From Lachnospiraceae bacterium (GTDB taxonomy: Bacteria > Bacillota > Clostridia > Lachnospirales > Lachnospiraceae): a DNA stretch of 64,000 nucleotides. The stretch spans positions 84,767-148,766 of the forward strand of contig CAJTCH010000007.1 in NCBI GenBank assembly GCA_910574715.1. Direction: 5' to 3'. Position 1 is the stretch's first letter. Each line of letters begins with the position of its first letter. The notes under the pieces were generated by a model, which had not been told where the DNA came from, did no database searches, and worked only from the letters and a program-made list of their open reading frames with translations. Of this stretch, positions 50,903-60,210 are shown piece by piece. Made by a program: the position numbers and the translations under genes.

Positions 50903-51577
50903 ATGGAATTATATAAGCAGGAATTTATCGAGTTCATGGTAGAATCTGATGTCTTGAAATTCGGAGAATTTACATTGAAGAGCGGGAGGAAGTCGCCGTT
51001 CTTCATGAATGCAGGCGCCTATGTGACGGGAACCCAGCTTCGCAGGCTCGGAGAATACTACGCGAGAGCGATCCACGATAACTACGGTCTTGAGTTTGAC
51101 ATACTGTTCGGGCCGGCCTATAAGGGAATCCCGCTTTCGGTTGCGGCGGCGATGGCGATCAGCGAATTATATGGGAAGGATATCCGGTACTGTTCGAACC
51201 GCAAGGAAGTGAAGGATCACGGTGATACGGGGATCCTCCTGGGAAGTAAGCTTAAGGATGGAGACAGAGTAGTGATCATTGAGGATGTGACGACCTCCGG
51301 CAAATCCATCGAAGAGACCTTCCCGATCATCAAGGCCCAGGCAGACGTGGAAGTGAAGGGGCTTATGGTATCGCTGAACCGCATGGAGGTCGGCAAAGGC
51401 GGGAAGAAATGCGCGTTAGATGAGATCAAGGATTTGTATGGATTCGGGGCGAATGCGATTGTGACCATGGACGAGGTGGTAGAATATCTTTATAACAGGG
51501 AGTGCCGGGGAAGAATTATTATTGATGATACATTAAAAGCTGCAATTGACGCATATTATAAACAGTACGGTGTATAG
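50903..51577 (+). CDS. pyrE: Orotate phosphoribosyltransferase
   Basis: This 224-residue enzyme joins orotate and PRPP to OMP. N-terminal region FGEFTLKSGRKSPFFMNAG, central FDILFGPAYKGIPLSVAAAMA, and PRPP-binding loop VVIIEDVTTSGKSIEET. It has its own promoter (50844-50872) and is separated from pyrC-F-K-D by the hairpin repeat. It leads a run of small membrane-protein genes and an aminopeptidase. Confidence 0.96.
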   Translation: MELYKQEFIEFMVESDVLKFGEFTLKSGRKSPFFMNAGAYVTGTQLRRLGEYYARAIHDNYGLEFDILFGPAYKGIPLSVAAAMAISELYGKDIRYCSNRKEVKDHGDTGILLGSKLKDGDRVVIIEDVTTSGKSIEETFPIIKAQADVEVKGLMVSLNRMEVGKGGKKCALDEIKDLYGFGANAIVTMDEVVEYLYNRECRGRIIIDDTLKAAIDAYYKQYGV

Positions 51578-51590
51578 GAGGAAGGCTTGT

Positions 51591-51743
51591 ATGAATGAAA
51601 AGATCTATAAGGCGATGAATTTTGCCGGGATCGCAAGTATTGCGGTAGGTGTTGTCGTGACGATCGTGGGGATCACAGCCGGCATTATTACGATCGTGAG
51701 CGGAGCGCGTCTGCTAAAATGGAAAAAAGGACTTACGTTTTAG
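51591..51743 (+). CDS. Small membrane protein
   Basis: This 50-residue protein with one long hydrophobic stretch (about 12-38; GIASIAVGVVVTIVGITAGIITIVSGARLL) is a typical short membrane protein of Lachnospiraceae, function unknown. ATG 51591 has AGGAGGAAGG eight bases upstream; the open frame further up lies in pyrE and is not used. Thirteen bases after pyrE. Confidence 0.75.
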   Translation: MNEKIYKAMNFAGIASIAVGVVVTIVGITAGIITIVSGARLLKWKKGLTF

Positions 51744-51758
51744 AAAGGATCCTGCTGT

Positions 51759-52244
51759 TTGAATTTGAAAGGATATAAGAGAATCCGGTTTTTAGGAAAG
51801 ATATTATTTGTATTGTATATTGCGTTTATTATATATTTTCTATTATTTTCTGACTGGTATGGGCGGACAGGCGAGATGGAGGAGTACCGTTATAACCTTG
51901 TGCTTTTCAGGGAGATCAAGAGATTCTGGAATTACAGGGACCAGGTCGGCATGTTTGCCATGTTTACGAATCTGTTTGGAAATGTGATCATTTTTATGCC
52001 GTTTGGTTTCTTTATGCCGATGGCAAGCCGATACAGGAGTTTTTTCACGACGGTCTTCTATAGTTTCGGGCTTAGTCTCTGTGTAGAGACTTTTCAGTTG
52101 ATTACGAAGGTGGGCAGCTTCGATGTGGACGATCTGCTTTTGAATACCATAGGAGGGCTTGCGGGTTATGTCATATTCGTAATCTGCGCCGCAGTAAGGA
52201 GAAGATATGTTAATAGGAAGAAAGATCGTAACAGAAGAAGATAG
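51759..52244 (+). CDS. VanZ-family membrane protein
   Basis: This 161-residue VanZ-type protein has four helices and the motifs NLVLFREIKRF, NLFGNVIIFMPFGFFMP, and GLSLCVETFQLITKVGSFDVDDLLLNTIGG. VanZ homologues are linked to low-level glycopeptide resistance, but the activity is not known. The start is TTG 51759, with AAAGGAT eight bases upstream. The end overlaps the next gene by 38 bp. Confidence 0.88.
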   Translation: MNLKGYKRIRFLGKILFVLYIAFIIYFLLFSDWYGRTGEMEEYRYNLVLFREIKRFWNYRDQVGMFAMFTNLFGNVIIFMPFGFFMPMASRYRSFFTTVFYSFGLSLCVETFQLITKVGSFDVDDLLLNTIGGLAGYVIFVICAAVRRRYVNRKKDRNRRR

Positions 52245-52599
52245 GGCAAAGGCGCTGGCGAAAGCCAGAGAGAAGCAGAGGAAGAGAATCACGAAGTATG
52301 GACAGGCGAAGCCTCGCCATGCGAGGAAAGGGATCTATTCCTGCGGTTATGCTTTTGTGGTTCTTCTTCTGTTGTTTTTAATGGTGTCTATCTCTTTTCG
52401 GGAGAAGGGAGAGGTCGGTATGCTCATAGGATTCGTGGGACTGGGGACCATGGCGCTTACCGGAATCGGGATATGGCTGGGTTTGCGCGGCCTTAAGGAG
52501 AGAGACAGGAACTACATCACGTGCAAGGTGGGAATCGGCATCAATACGGCGGTATTTCTCGGACTTGCGGTAATATTTATCAGGGGGCTTGTGAGATGA
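52207..52599 (+). CDS. Hypothetical membrane protein (DUF6142-like)
   Basis: This 130-residue protein has a basic cytosolic N-terminus (about 10-42; EDRAKALAKAREKQRKR) and three membrane helices (about 48-64, 72-92 and 106-126). It resembles a small family of Clostridial membrane proteins (DUF6142-like) without known role. The start lies inside the VanZ gene, after AAGGAGAAGAT, and its stop overlaps the start of the aminopeptidase (ATGA). Confidence 0.65.
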   Translation: MLIGRKIVTEEDRAKALAKAREKQRKRITKYGQAKPRHARKGIYSCGYAFVVLLLLFLMVSISFREKGEVGMLIGFVGLGTMALTGIGIWLGLRGLKERDRNYITCKVGIGINTAVFLGLAVIFIRGLVR

Positions 52600-54650
52600 T
52601 AGATGAGAGATATGAATTAGCGGCGGGACGTATCCGTGATATCAGGACTGAGGAGACGGTGAAGCCTCCCTTCCGGGAGTATTTTCGGAAGATGGCTGAT
52701 TTTATCGGGATGATCGATGAGGTCAGGACGAAGCTCGCAGACGGAACCTGCCGGGAGATGGGAGCGGATGAGCTCGCAGAGTGGAACCGGCGGCTGTATC
52801 AGGATATCTTGCCGGAGGCGTATGAGACAAGCTATGCGAACCCATCCTTTGCAGCCCGGAAGTTAGGAGAGGGGTACGGTCAGATCTTAAGCTTCCTGTA
52901 TACGGAGCTTCGGGGCGCCGTCGCATATGTGTTTGAACAGAAGACAGAGTATCTGGATATTCTGTATGAGCTGCTGATAGAGGTCTATAATCTGTTCGAG
53001 GAGGAGACGCCGGAGAATGAGCGGATCAGTCAGATCAGGGATCATATTTACTGGTATGCCAGTGATTACTGTGATGTGTTTGCTGCAGACAGGATCCGTG
53101 AACAGGTCGATCCGGAAGTGTCCTTTGCTGTGGATATCATTCGGAACAGCGACCTTGAGGATCTGAGGTACCTGTACAGGTTCGGCGAGTATATCAGTGA
53201 GAACGAGCTTCGCACGGCACGGCATCTCAGCGGACTTCCGGAGGAAGTGATCCGGAAGATGGCAGATGTCTACACAGAAGGCTTTCGAACAGGATTCGTC
53301 AATACAGGGAAGGATCTGTCGAAGAAGGGTGTTGTGGAGATCCGCTATGTGCTTGGGTTCGAGAGGGTGATCCGCAGGGCTATAGAGAATTTTGAGAAAA
53401 TGGGCCTAAGACCTGTTGTGAACCGTTCTCCGGTCAGCGTGCTGACGAAGCGAGAACACCTGAAGATCGGCTATTACGGGGCGATCGCCAATAAGCAGTA
53501 TGAGTATGACCATCGCAATGACCAGGCGTTATTCCTGGATAAGAAGTTCGTGGAGCGCAAGCTTGAGGTGATCCAGACCACATATGAGCGCCATAAGGCC
53601 CAGGCAGGAAAGATGGCAGGGCCGGCATGTATTGATATGTTCGGTGAAGAGCCGTTTACGCCTGTGCAGAAGGAAGAAGTGATCCGCCTTACGAAGAAGC
53701 AGGAGGAACTGCAGCTTCATTTCTTAAGCCGGCAGAGTCAGATCGTCAACCAGTATATCAGGGGTGATGAGAGGAGCTTTACGATCGTTGCCTATCCGCT
53801 GCCGGAGATCGGGGAACAGTATGAAGAGATCTTCGACGAGATCATCCGTATCAATACCCTGGATGCGAAGACCTATGAGCGGGTACAGCAGACGTTGATC
53901 GATGCCCTGGATCAGGGTGAATATGTTCATATCCTGGGCGGCAACGGCAACAGGACGGATCTTAAGGTGTATCTGCATAAGCTCGGCAATCCGGAGAAAG
54001 AGACGATATTCGAGAACTGCGTGGCGGACGTGAATATACCGGTAGGGGAAGTATTCACTTCTCCGGTACTTGAAGGGACCGGCGGAACACTGCATGTAAG
54101 CAAGGTCTACCTGAATGAGCTGCAGTACAGGGATCTTGAGATCACATTTGCCGACGGGATGATCACGGATTACCATTGCGGGAATTTCGAGAAGGAGACA
54201 GAGAATAAGGAGTACATTTTCGACAATATCCTCCATAAGCACCCGTCCCTCCCGCTGGGAGAGTTCGCCATCGGGACGAACACCACGGCTTATGTGGCGG
54301 CGAGGAAATACGGGATCGAAGAGAAGATGCCGATCCTGATCGCCGAGAAGATGGGTCCTCATTTTGCGGTAGGGGATACTTGCTATAGCTGGAGCGAGGA
54401 TGTCAGGGTATATAATCCCAACGGGAAGGAGATTATAGCCAAGGATAACTCCGTATCCATCCTGCGCAAAGAAGATGTGTCGAAGGCATATTATCAGTGC
54501 CATACGGATATCACGATCCCGTATGAGGAGTTGGCGCGTATTGCGGTGATCACAAGAGAAGGCAAAGAGATCGTGCTGCTGTCGGAGGGCAGATTCGTAT
54601 TGCCCGGAACCGAGATTCTCAACGAGCCATTGAAAAATCAAGATAAATAA
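52596..54650 (+). CDS. M29-type aminopeptidase
   Basis: This 684-residue protein has a C-terminal half (from about 300) that matches thermophilic-type M29 metallo-aminopeptidases: NIPVGEVFTSPVLEGTGGTLHV (metal-binding Glu), LGEFAIGTNTTAY (second Glu), and EKMGPHFAVGDTCYSWSED (His and Asp ligands). The N-terminal 290 residues are an added helical region not present in the short M29 enzymes. Probably a cytosolic peptidase with two metal ions. ATG 52596 overlaps the stop of the previous gene; the frame is open further up but that lies in the other gene. Confidence 0.85.
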   Translation: MIDERYELAAGRIRDIRTEETVKPPFREYFRKMADFIGMIDEVRTKLADGTCREMGADELAEWNRRLYQDILPEAYETSYANPSFAARKLGEGYGQILSFLYTELRGAVAYVFEQKTEYLDILYELLIEVYNLFEEETPENERISQIRDHIYWYASDYCDVFAADRIREQVDPEVSFAVDIIRNSDLEDLRYLYRFGEYISENELRTARHLSGLPEEVIRKMADVYTEGFRTGFVNTGKDLSKKGVVEIRYVLGFERVIRRAIENFEKMGLRPVVNRSPVSVLTKREHLKIGYYGAIANKQYEYDHRNDQALFLDKKFVERKLEVIQTTYERHKAQAGKMAGPACIDMFGEEPFTPVQKEEVIRLTKKQEELQLHFLSRQSQIVNQYIRGDERSFTIVAYPLPEIGEQYEEIFDEIIRINTLDAKTYERVQQTLIDALDQGEYVHILGGNGNRTDLKVYLHKLGNPEKETIFENCVADVNIPVGEVFTSPVLEGTGGTLHVSKVYLNELQYRDLEITFADGMITDYHCGNFEKETENKEYIFDNILHKHPSLPLGEFAIGTNTTAYVAARKYGIEEKMPILIAEKMGPHFAVGDTCYSWSEDVRVYNPNGKEIIAKDNSVSILRKEDVSKAYYQCHTDITIPYEELARIAVITREGKEIVLLSEGRFVLPGTEILNEPLKNQDK

Positions 54651-54658
54651 GGTATCAT
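54630..54658 (+). promoter_or_regulatory. Promoter of the pur genes
   Basis: TTGAAA (54630-54635), 17 bases, TATCAT (54653-54658), overlapping the end of the aminopeptidase gene; purE starts 54 bases on. The leader is too short for a purine riboswitch, and none is seen. Confidence 0.55.
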
Positions 54659-54711
54659 GAACGCATGAAAATGCATTATAAAAATATACACAGAAGAAAG
54701 GATGAAGAGGT

Positions 54712-55221
54712 ATGCCAAGAGTAGGAATTGTGATGGGCAGCGACTCAGACCTTAAGGTCATGAGCAAGGCTGCGGCGATGCTGGAGAAATTAGGGATTGA
54801 TTATGAGATGACGATCATCTCTGCCCACCGTGAGCCGGATGTATTCTTCGAATGGGCGAAGGCTGCAGAGGGAAAGGGGATGAAGGTGATCATCGCAGGA
54901 GCCGGGATGGCGGCGCATCTGCCGGGTATGTGTGCGGCGCTATTTCCGATGCCGGTCATCGGCGTGCCGATGTCAGGTAAGAATCTGGCAGGTGAAGACG
55001 CGCTGTTCTCTATCGTTCAGATGCCTCCGGGAATCCCGGTTGCAACGGTTGCTATCGACGGAGGTATGAATGCGGCAATCCTTGCAGCGAAGATCCTTGC
55101 AATATCTGATGAGGAATTATTGAATAAGCTTAAGGATTATTCCAGGGAGATGAAGGAGACCGTGCAGGGGAAGGCAGCGAAGTTAGATGAGATCGGATAC
55201 GAGGCGTATCTGGCCCGGTAA
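54712..55221 (+). CDS. purE: 5-(carboxyamino)imidazole ribonucleotide mutase
   Basis: This 169-residue enzyme moves the carboxyl group of N5-CAIR to give CAIR in purine synthesis. Start motif IVMGSDSDLKVMSKA, then SAHREPDVFFEWAK, IAGAGMAAHLPGM, and GVPMSGKNLAGEDALFSIVQMPPGIPVATV. No purK is adjacent, so this could be either class of PurE. AAAGGATGAAGAGG lies before ATG 54712. Confidence 0.96.
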   Translation: MPRVGIVMGSDSDLKVMSKAAAMLEKLGIDYEMTIISAHREPDVFFEWAKAAEGKGMKVIIAGAGMAAHLPGMCAALFPMPVIGVPMSGKNLAGEDALFSIVQMPPGIPVATVAIDGGMNAAILAAKILAISDEELLNKLKDYSREMKETVQGKAAKLDEIGYEAYLAR

Positions 55222-55272
55222 TCAATTGGATGATATTAGGAAACAGACTCAAGATGAGGAGAGGTAGAGCGT

Positions 55273-56298
55273 ATGGATTATAAGAAAGCCGGAGTGGATA
55301 TCGAAGCCGGATACAGATCAGTAGAATTGATGAAGAAGCATGTGAAGGAGACGATGCGCCCGGAGGTGCTGGGCGGTCTCGGAGGATTTGCAGGAGCATT
55401 TGACTTAAGCGGGATCAAGAAGATGGACGAGCCGGTCCTTCTGTCCGGGACAGACGGATGCGGAACCAAGGTGAAGCTTGCGTTCCTGATGGACAAGCAT
55501 GATACCATCGGTATCGACGCGGTTGCCATGTGTGTCAACGATATCGCATGTTCGGGCGGCGAGCCTTTATTTTTCCTGGATTATATCGCTTGCGGCAAGA
55601 ATTATCCTGAGAAGATCGCGTCTATCGTGAGCGGCGTGGCAGAGGGCTGTAAGCAGTCCGGCTGTGCGCTGGTAGGCGGAGAGACTGCGGAGCATCCGGG
55701 ACTTATGCCGGAGGATGAGTATGACCTGGCGGGATTCGCGGTCGGAGTGGCAGATAAGAAGGAGATCATCAGCGGTGAGAATATCAGACCGGGCGATGTG
55801 TTGATCGGCATGGCGTCAAGCGGTGTCCACAGCAATGGTTTCTCGCTTGTGCGCAAGGTATTCGAGATGACGAAGGAATCGCTGGATACATATTATGATG
55901 AACTGGGGAAGACGCTTGGCGAGGCGCTGCTTGAGCCTACGAAGATCTACGTCAGGGCGTTGAAGAGTGTGAAGGACAGCGGTGTGACTGTCAAGGGCTG
56001 CAGCCATATCACGGGCGGCGGCTTCTATGAGAATATCCCGCGGATGCTGCCAAAGGGCGCAAGGGCGGTGATCAAGAAGGACAGCTATGAGGTTCCTGCG
56101 ATCTTTGATCTTCTGGCGAAGAAGGGGGATATTGCAGAAGAGATGATGTACAATACCTTCAATATGGGACTCGGAATGGTCATCGCGGTTGATCCGGCCG
56201 ATGCGGATCAGGCAATGGAGGCGATACGGACGGCAGGTGAGCAGCCATATGTGGTAGGCCGTGTAGAAGCAGGAGATAAAGGAGTTACATTATGCTAG
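55273..56298 (+). CDS. purM: Phosphoribosylformylglycinamidine cyclo-ligase
   Basis: This 341-residue AIR synthetase has all landmarks: [60 protein letters not shown], and [15 protein letters not shown]. Fifth step of the purine pathway. GAGGAGAGG stands before the start. Its last seven bases overlap purN. Confidence 0.96.
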   Translation: MDYKKAGVDIEAGYRSVELMKKHVKETMRPEVLGGLGGFAGAFDLSGIKKMDEPVLLSGTDGCGTKVKLAFLMDKHDTIGIDAVAMCVNDIACSGGEPLFFLDYIACGKNYPEKIASIVSGVAEGCKQSGCALVGGETAEHPGLMPEDEYDLAGFAVGVADKKEIISGENIRPGDVLIGMASSGVHSNGFSLVRKVFEMTKESLDTYYDELGKTLGEALLEPTKIYVRALKSVKDSGVTVKGCSHITGGGFYENIPRMLPKGARAVIKKDSYEVPAIFDLLAKKGDIAEEMMYNTFNMGLGMVIAVDPADADQAMEAIRTAGEQPYVVGRVEAGDKGVTLC

Positions 56299-56918
56299 AT
56301 GTAGTGGTACTTGTATCCGGCGGAGGAACGAATCTACAGGCGATCATCGACGCGGTGGAATCCTGCAGTATTACCAATACCAGGATTACCGGAGTGATCA
56401 GCAACAATAAGAATGCCTATGCCCTGTTAAGAGCCAGAGACCATGGGATTGCCAATCGGTGTATCTCGCCGAAGGATTATGCGTTCAGAGAAGAATTTAA
56501 TGAGAAGTTTATCGAAGCAGTAGATGAATGGAAGCCGGATCTTATCGTACTTGCGGGCTTCCTTGTTGTGATCCCTCCGGCTATGATCTCGAAATACAGG
56601 AATCGGATCATCAACATTCATCCGTCTCTGATCCCGTCATTCTGCGGTACTGGGTTCTATGGGCTTAAGGTGCATGAAGCGGCCCTTTCGCGCGGAGTGA
56701 AGGTTGTGGGTGCGACCGTGCATTTTGTAGATGAGGGAACGGATACGGGACCCATCATCCTTCAGAAGGCAGTGGAGGTGGAGCCTGATGATACACCGGA
56801 GATTCTGCAGAAGCGCGTGATGGAGCAGGCAGAGTGGAAGATACTGCCCCAGGCCATTGATCTGATCGCGAATGGGAAAGTGACAGTACGGTCGGGGAAA
56901 GCTATTGTGAGTCAGTAA
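56292..56918 (+). CDS. purN: Phosphoribosylglycinamide formyltransferase
   Basis: This 208-residue enzyme adds the formyl group from 10-formyl-THF to GAR. Seen: [40 protein letters not shown], the catalytic [10 protein letters not shown], and [20 protein letters not shown] (catalytic Asp). Overlaps purM by 7 bp. Confidence 0.96.
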   Translation: MLDVVVLVSGGGTNLQAIIDAVESCSITNTRITGVISNNKNAYALLRARDHGIANRCISPKDYAFREEFNEKFIEAVDEWKPDLIVLAGFLVVIPPAMISKYRNRIINIHPSLIPSFCGTGFYGLKVHEAALSRGVKVVGATVHFVDEGTDTGPIILQKAVEVEPDDTPEILQKRVMEQAEWKILPQAIDLIANGKVTVRSGKAIVSQ

Positions 56919-56929
56919 GGAGAACGAAG

Positions 56930-57721
56930 ATGAAGCATTGGAATAAGGTATTGGTGGCGGCTGCAGTCATCTGCGGAGTAGCGGGTATCGCGACATCTGC
57001 CAGGTTGTTGGTTACAGCGGTGCACAGGTATAGTACACAGAAGCCGTTGGTCAGGGGCGCTGAAGATTATTCGTGGCAGGAAGATGAGTCGGAAGTGGAA
57101 GAGATAACAGAGCCTGAAGAAACGGATGGAACGGACGTTGATGATACAGACGGCGTCTCCGGAGAAGAAGACCAGACAATGTACGGTTCACTTGACGGGA
57201 ATTCTTATACCAACGAGTGGTTCAATTTAAGGATGGAGCTGCCTGAGAATTATATTATGCTGTCCGGAGATGAACTGGGGTATGCGCAGGATATTGCGGC
57301 AGATGAGTTCATGACAGAAGAAGGGCAGGAGAGACTTGAGAATGCCCAGGATTATGGGAATGTGCGGTATGTACTGGGGGCGGTAGAAGATTCCGGCAAT
57401 GTGACGGTCAATATAGGGATTGAGAAGGTCTTCGATAGCATGACGATAGACCAGTATCTGAATCTGATGCAGAAGAGTATAGAGCGGGATATCACAGATA
57501 GCCTGGGGCTGACCTTTGAGGGGGTTACGGAAGAGAGTATCGGCGGTGAGACTTACCGCTGTGTCCATGAGAAGATGGTTTACGATGCTTCGGTCGGAGA
57601 GATGCATATGGACCAGTATGTGCGTCTGGTGGATGGATATGTGTTTGTGATGTCTGTGGGTTATTCTGCTGAAGCGGCGCCGCAGAAGGACGCGCTTGTG
57701 GCGGCGATGCAGAGTTATTGA
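56930..57721 (+). CDS. Hypothetical membrane-anchored protein inside the pur operon
   Basis: This 263-residue protein has one N-terminal membrane helix (about 6-30), a long acidic Thr/Asp/Glu-rich linker (about 50-85) and an extracytoplasmic C-terminal domain (about 90-260; EWFNLRMELPENYIMLS, YRCVHEKMVYDASVGEMHMDQYVRLVDGYVFVMSV) that resembles surface-domain folds of the PsbP/DUF type. No enzymatic motif. It lies 11 bases after purN and 25 before purD, so it is co-transcribed with purine genes, though no purine role is evident. Confidence 0.7.
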   Translation: MKHWNKVLVAAAVICGVAGIATSARLLVTAVHRYSTQKPLVRGAEDYSWQEDESEVEEITEPEETDGTDVDDTDGVSGEEDQTMYGSLDGNSYTNEWFNLRMELPENYIMLSGDELGYAQDIAADEFMTEEGQERLENAQDYGNVRYVLGAVEDSGNVTVNIGIEKVFDSMTIDQYLNLMQKSIERDITDSLGLTFEGVTEESIGGETYRCVHEKMVYDASVGEMHMDQYVRLVDGYVFVMSVGYSAEAAPQKDALVAAMQSY

Positions 57722-57746
57722 TTGGATATATGACAGGAGGTAGAAT

Positions 57747-59018
57747 ATGAAGGTATTAATTGTCGGAAGCGGCGGAAGAGAGCATGCGATCGCGTACTGC
57801 GTCTCAAAGAGCGAGAAGGCGGACAAGATCTACTGTACGCCGGGGAATGCAGGGATAGCTGAGTACGCCGAGTGTGCGCCGATCGGCGCGATGGAATTCG
57901 ATAAGATCGTTGCGTTCGCGAAGGAGAAGGAGATCGATCTTGTGATCGTAGGGATGGATGACCCGTTAGTCGGCGGTCTGGTGGATGAGCTTGAGGCGGC
58001 GGGGATCCGCACGTTCGGCCCAAGAAAGAATGCGGCGATCCTGGAGGGGTCCAAGGCATTCTCTAAGGATCTGATGAAGAAATACAACATTCCGACTGCG
58101 GCGTATGAGAATTTCACCGATCCGGATAAGGCGCTTGCGTATCTTGAGACGGCGAAGTTCCCGATCGTTCTCAAAGCGGACGGGCTGGCGCTTGGGAAGG
58201 GCGTACTGATCTGCAGCACGCTTGAGGAGGCGAAGGAAGGCGTCAAGACCATCATGCTGGATAAGAAATTCGGAGATGCGGGCAATGAGATGGTGATCGA
58301 AGAATTCATGACCGGCCGTGAAGTGTCCGTACTCTCCTTCGTGGACGGCAATACTATCAAGACCATGACGTCCGCGCAGGATCACAAGCGTGCAGGGGAT
58401 GGAGACACCGGGCTTAACACGGGCGGGATGGGAACATTCTCTCCAAGTCCGTTCTATACCAGGGAAGTAGAGGACTTCTGCAACAAATATATTTATCAGG
58501 CGACGGTAGATGCTATGAAGGCAGAAGGCAGGCCGTTCAAGGGTGTGATCTTCTTTGGCCTGATGCTGACAAAGGAAGGTCCCAAGGTGTTGGAATACAA
58601 TGCAAGATTCGGTGATCCGGAGGCGCAGGTGGTGCTGCCAAGGATGAAGAACGACATCATCGAGGTCGTAGAGGCGTGTGTGGACGGCACGCTTGACCAG
58701 GTGGATCTGCAGTTCGAAGACAATGCGGCCGTGTGTGTGGTGCTTGCAAGCGAGGGATATCCGGTGGCGTATGATAAGGGACTTCCGATCAGCGGGTTGG
58801 AGGAGTTTGGGAAGCATGAAGGGTATTACTGCTTCCATGCCGGGACTAAATTTGACGGAGAGCAGATCGTGACCAACGGAGGCCGCGTGCTAGGAGTTAC
58901 GGCGAAGGGGAAGGACCTTAAGGAAGCAAGGGCCAATGCCTACGCGGCGACGGAGTGGGTGAAGTTCGATAACAAATACATGCGCCATGATATCGGGAAG
59001 GCGATCGATGAGGCATAA
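57747..59018 (+). CDS. purD: Phosphoribosylamine-glycine ligase
   Basis: This 423-residue ATP-grasp enzyme is the GAR synthetase. Seen: VLIVGSGGREHAIAY at the start, GPRKNAAILEGSKAFSKDLMKKY, VLKADGLALGKGV, SPSPFYT, GVIFFGLMLTKEGPKVLEYNARFGDPEAQVVLPRM. ACAGGAGGTAG lies before ATG 57747. The candidate defence operon begins 28 bases after its stop codon with no terminator between. Confidence 0.97.
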   Translation: MKVLIVGSGGREHAIAYCVSKSEKADKIYCTPGNAGIAEYAECAPIGAMEFDKIVAFAKEKEIDLVIVGMDDPLVGGLVDELEAAGIRTFGPRKNAAILEGSKAFSKDLMKKYNIPTAAYENFTDPDKALAYLETAKFPIVLKADGLALGKGVLICSTLEEAKEGVKTIMLDKKFGDAGNEMVIEEFMTGREVSVLSFVDGNTIKTMTSAQDHKRAGDGDTGLNTGGMGTFSPSPFYTREVEDFCNKYIYQATVDAMKAEGRPFKGVIFFGLMLTKEGPKVLEYNARFGDPEAQVVLPRMKNDIIEVVEACVDGTLDQVDLQFEDNAAVCVVLASEGYPVAYDKGLPISGLEEFGKHEGYYCFHAGTKFDGEQIVTNGGRVLGVTAKGKDLKEARANAYAATEWVKFDNKYMRHDIGKAIDEA

Positions 59019-59046
59019 GAATTGACAAGTATGCAGGAGTTGGGTG

Positions 59047-60210
59047 ATGAAAAACTGGAGTGCGGAAATCGAAGAAGATGACGGCGTGGATGATGCCGGG
59101 ACAATAAGATATGATGGAATGAATACGGAAGCCGAGAGATCGGTATATCCGATTGTCAACATAAAAATTGACAGGCAGCAATTTTCGATCTTTGAGATAA
59201 AGCGCCGTTATGACAGAGGAGCTATTTGTCTGGATCCGGATTTCCAGAGGAATTATGTGTGGAAGACAAAACAGAAATCGGAGTTGATTGAATCTGTTAT
59301 CATGGGTATTCCCCTTCCTCTGATCTATCTGGCCGAGACAATGCAGGGGACTCTTGTGATTGTAGATGGAAGGCAGAGACTTACGACCTTTTTCGACTAT
59401 ATGGATAATAAATTTGCATTGAAAGGGTTGAATATTCTGACTGAATTGAATGGTTACAGATTCGTCGATTTAGAGGATGATAAAGAAATGCGCAGATTTG
59501 CGTCTGTAATCGAAGATTTTCAGCTGATCTTGCAGATCATCAAATATCCGACTCCTGACAGAGTGCGTTTTGATATATTTGACAGAGTAAATAGAGGCGG
59601 TACTCCGCTGAACAACCAGGAGATGCGCAATGCGCTGTATCAGGGGCGGTCTACAAGATTATTGAATCGATTGGCAGAAAGAGAAGAATTCAGAGCCGCT
59701 ACGGGGTATTCGATCAGTCCTGTCCATATGAAAGATAAGTACATTATATTGCGTGCAATAGGCTTTTATTTCTGGAGAAACAGACAGCTGTTAAAAAAGA
59801 ATGGTGAGAAAGTAAGGTACAGGAGCGACATAGAAGAGTTCCTGGGCAAGACCATGGAACAATTAAACCGAATGAGTGTGGAAGGGCTTAGGGAACTGGA
59901 AGAATTGTTCTGTGAGGTAATGGATATGGCTTATCATATTCGGGGAGAAGATGCATTCCGCATCCCAACAGACAGCGGCCGCCGCCGGCCAGTCAGTATG
60001 ACTTTATTTGAAAGTCTGTTTTATTTCTTTGCGTTATTGGCGGAGGGAGAAGAAGAGATCGAACCGGAAGAAATTCAGACGGCAATAGATGAAATGTTGG
60101 AAGACAGTGTATTTTTGACTGCTTTGACCTATAATGTAGATAGTAAGATACATGTGGATGAAAGATTCCAGATGGTGACAGATAAATATGAGGAGTTGAT
60201 AGGATGGTAA
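59047..60210 (+). CDS. DUF262 (GmrSD/ParB-like) protein, first gene of a candidate defence operon
   Basis: This 387-residue DUF262 protein has the hallmark VIVDGRQRLTTFFDYM (about 105-120), preceded by DFQRNYVWKTKQKSELIESVIMGIPLPLIYL, the usual approach to the ParB/Srx-like nucleotide-binding core, and followed by FDRVNRGGTPLNNQEMRNALY. DUF262 is the N-terminal domain of the type IV restriction enzyme GmrSD and occurs in several phage-defence systems, where it uses or senses NTPs. There is no DUF1524 HNH nuclease part here, so the effector may be elsewhere in the operon. ATG 59047 has AGGAG seven bases upstream. It overlaps the ATPase gene by 7 bp. More AT-rich than purD. Confidence 0.85.
   Translation: MKNWSAEIEEDDGVDDAGTIRYDGMNTEAERSVYPIVNIKIDRQQFSIFEIKRRYDRGAICLDPDFQRNYVWKTKQKSELIESVIMGIPLPLIYLAETMQGTLVIVDGRQRLTTFFDYMDNKFALKGLNILTELNGYRFVDLEDDKEMRRFASVIEDFQLILQIIKYPTPDRVRFDIFDRVNRGGTPLNNQEMRNALYQGRSTRLLNRLAEREEFRAATGYSISPVHMKDKYIILRAIGFYFWRNRQLLKKNGEKVRYRSDIEEFLGKTMEQLNRMSVEGLRELEELFCEVMDMAYHIRGEDAFRIPTDSGRRRPVSMTLFESLFYFFALLAEGEEEIEPEEIQTAIDEMLEDSVFLTALTYNVDSKIHVDERFQMVTDKYEELIGW

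Noticed and set aside
53724..54767. 347-codon minus-strand frame opposite the aminopeptidase
   Set aside because: Antisense to the conserved M29 catalytic domain; no ribosome site or recognisable protein.
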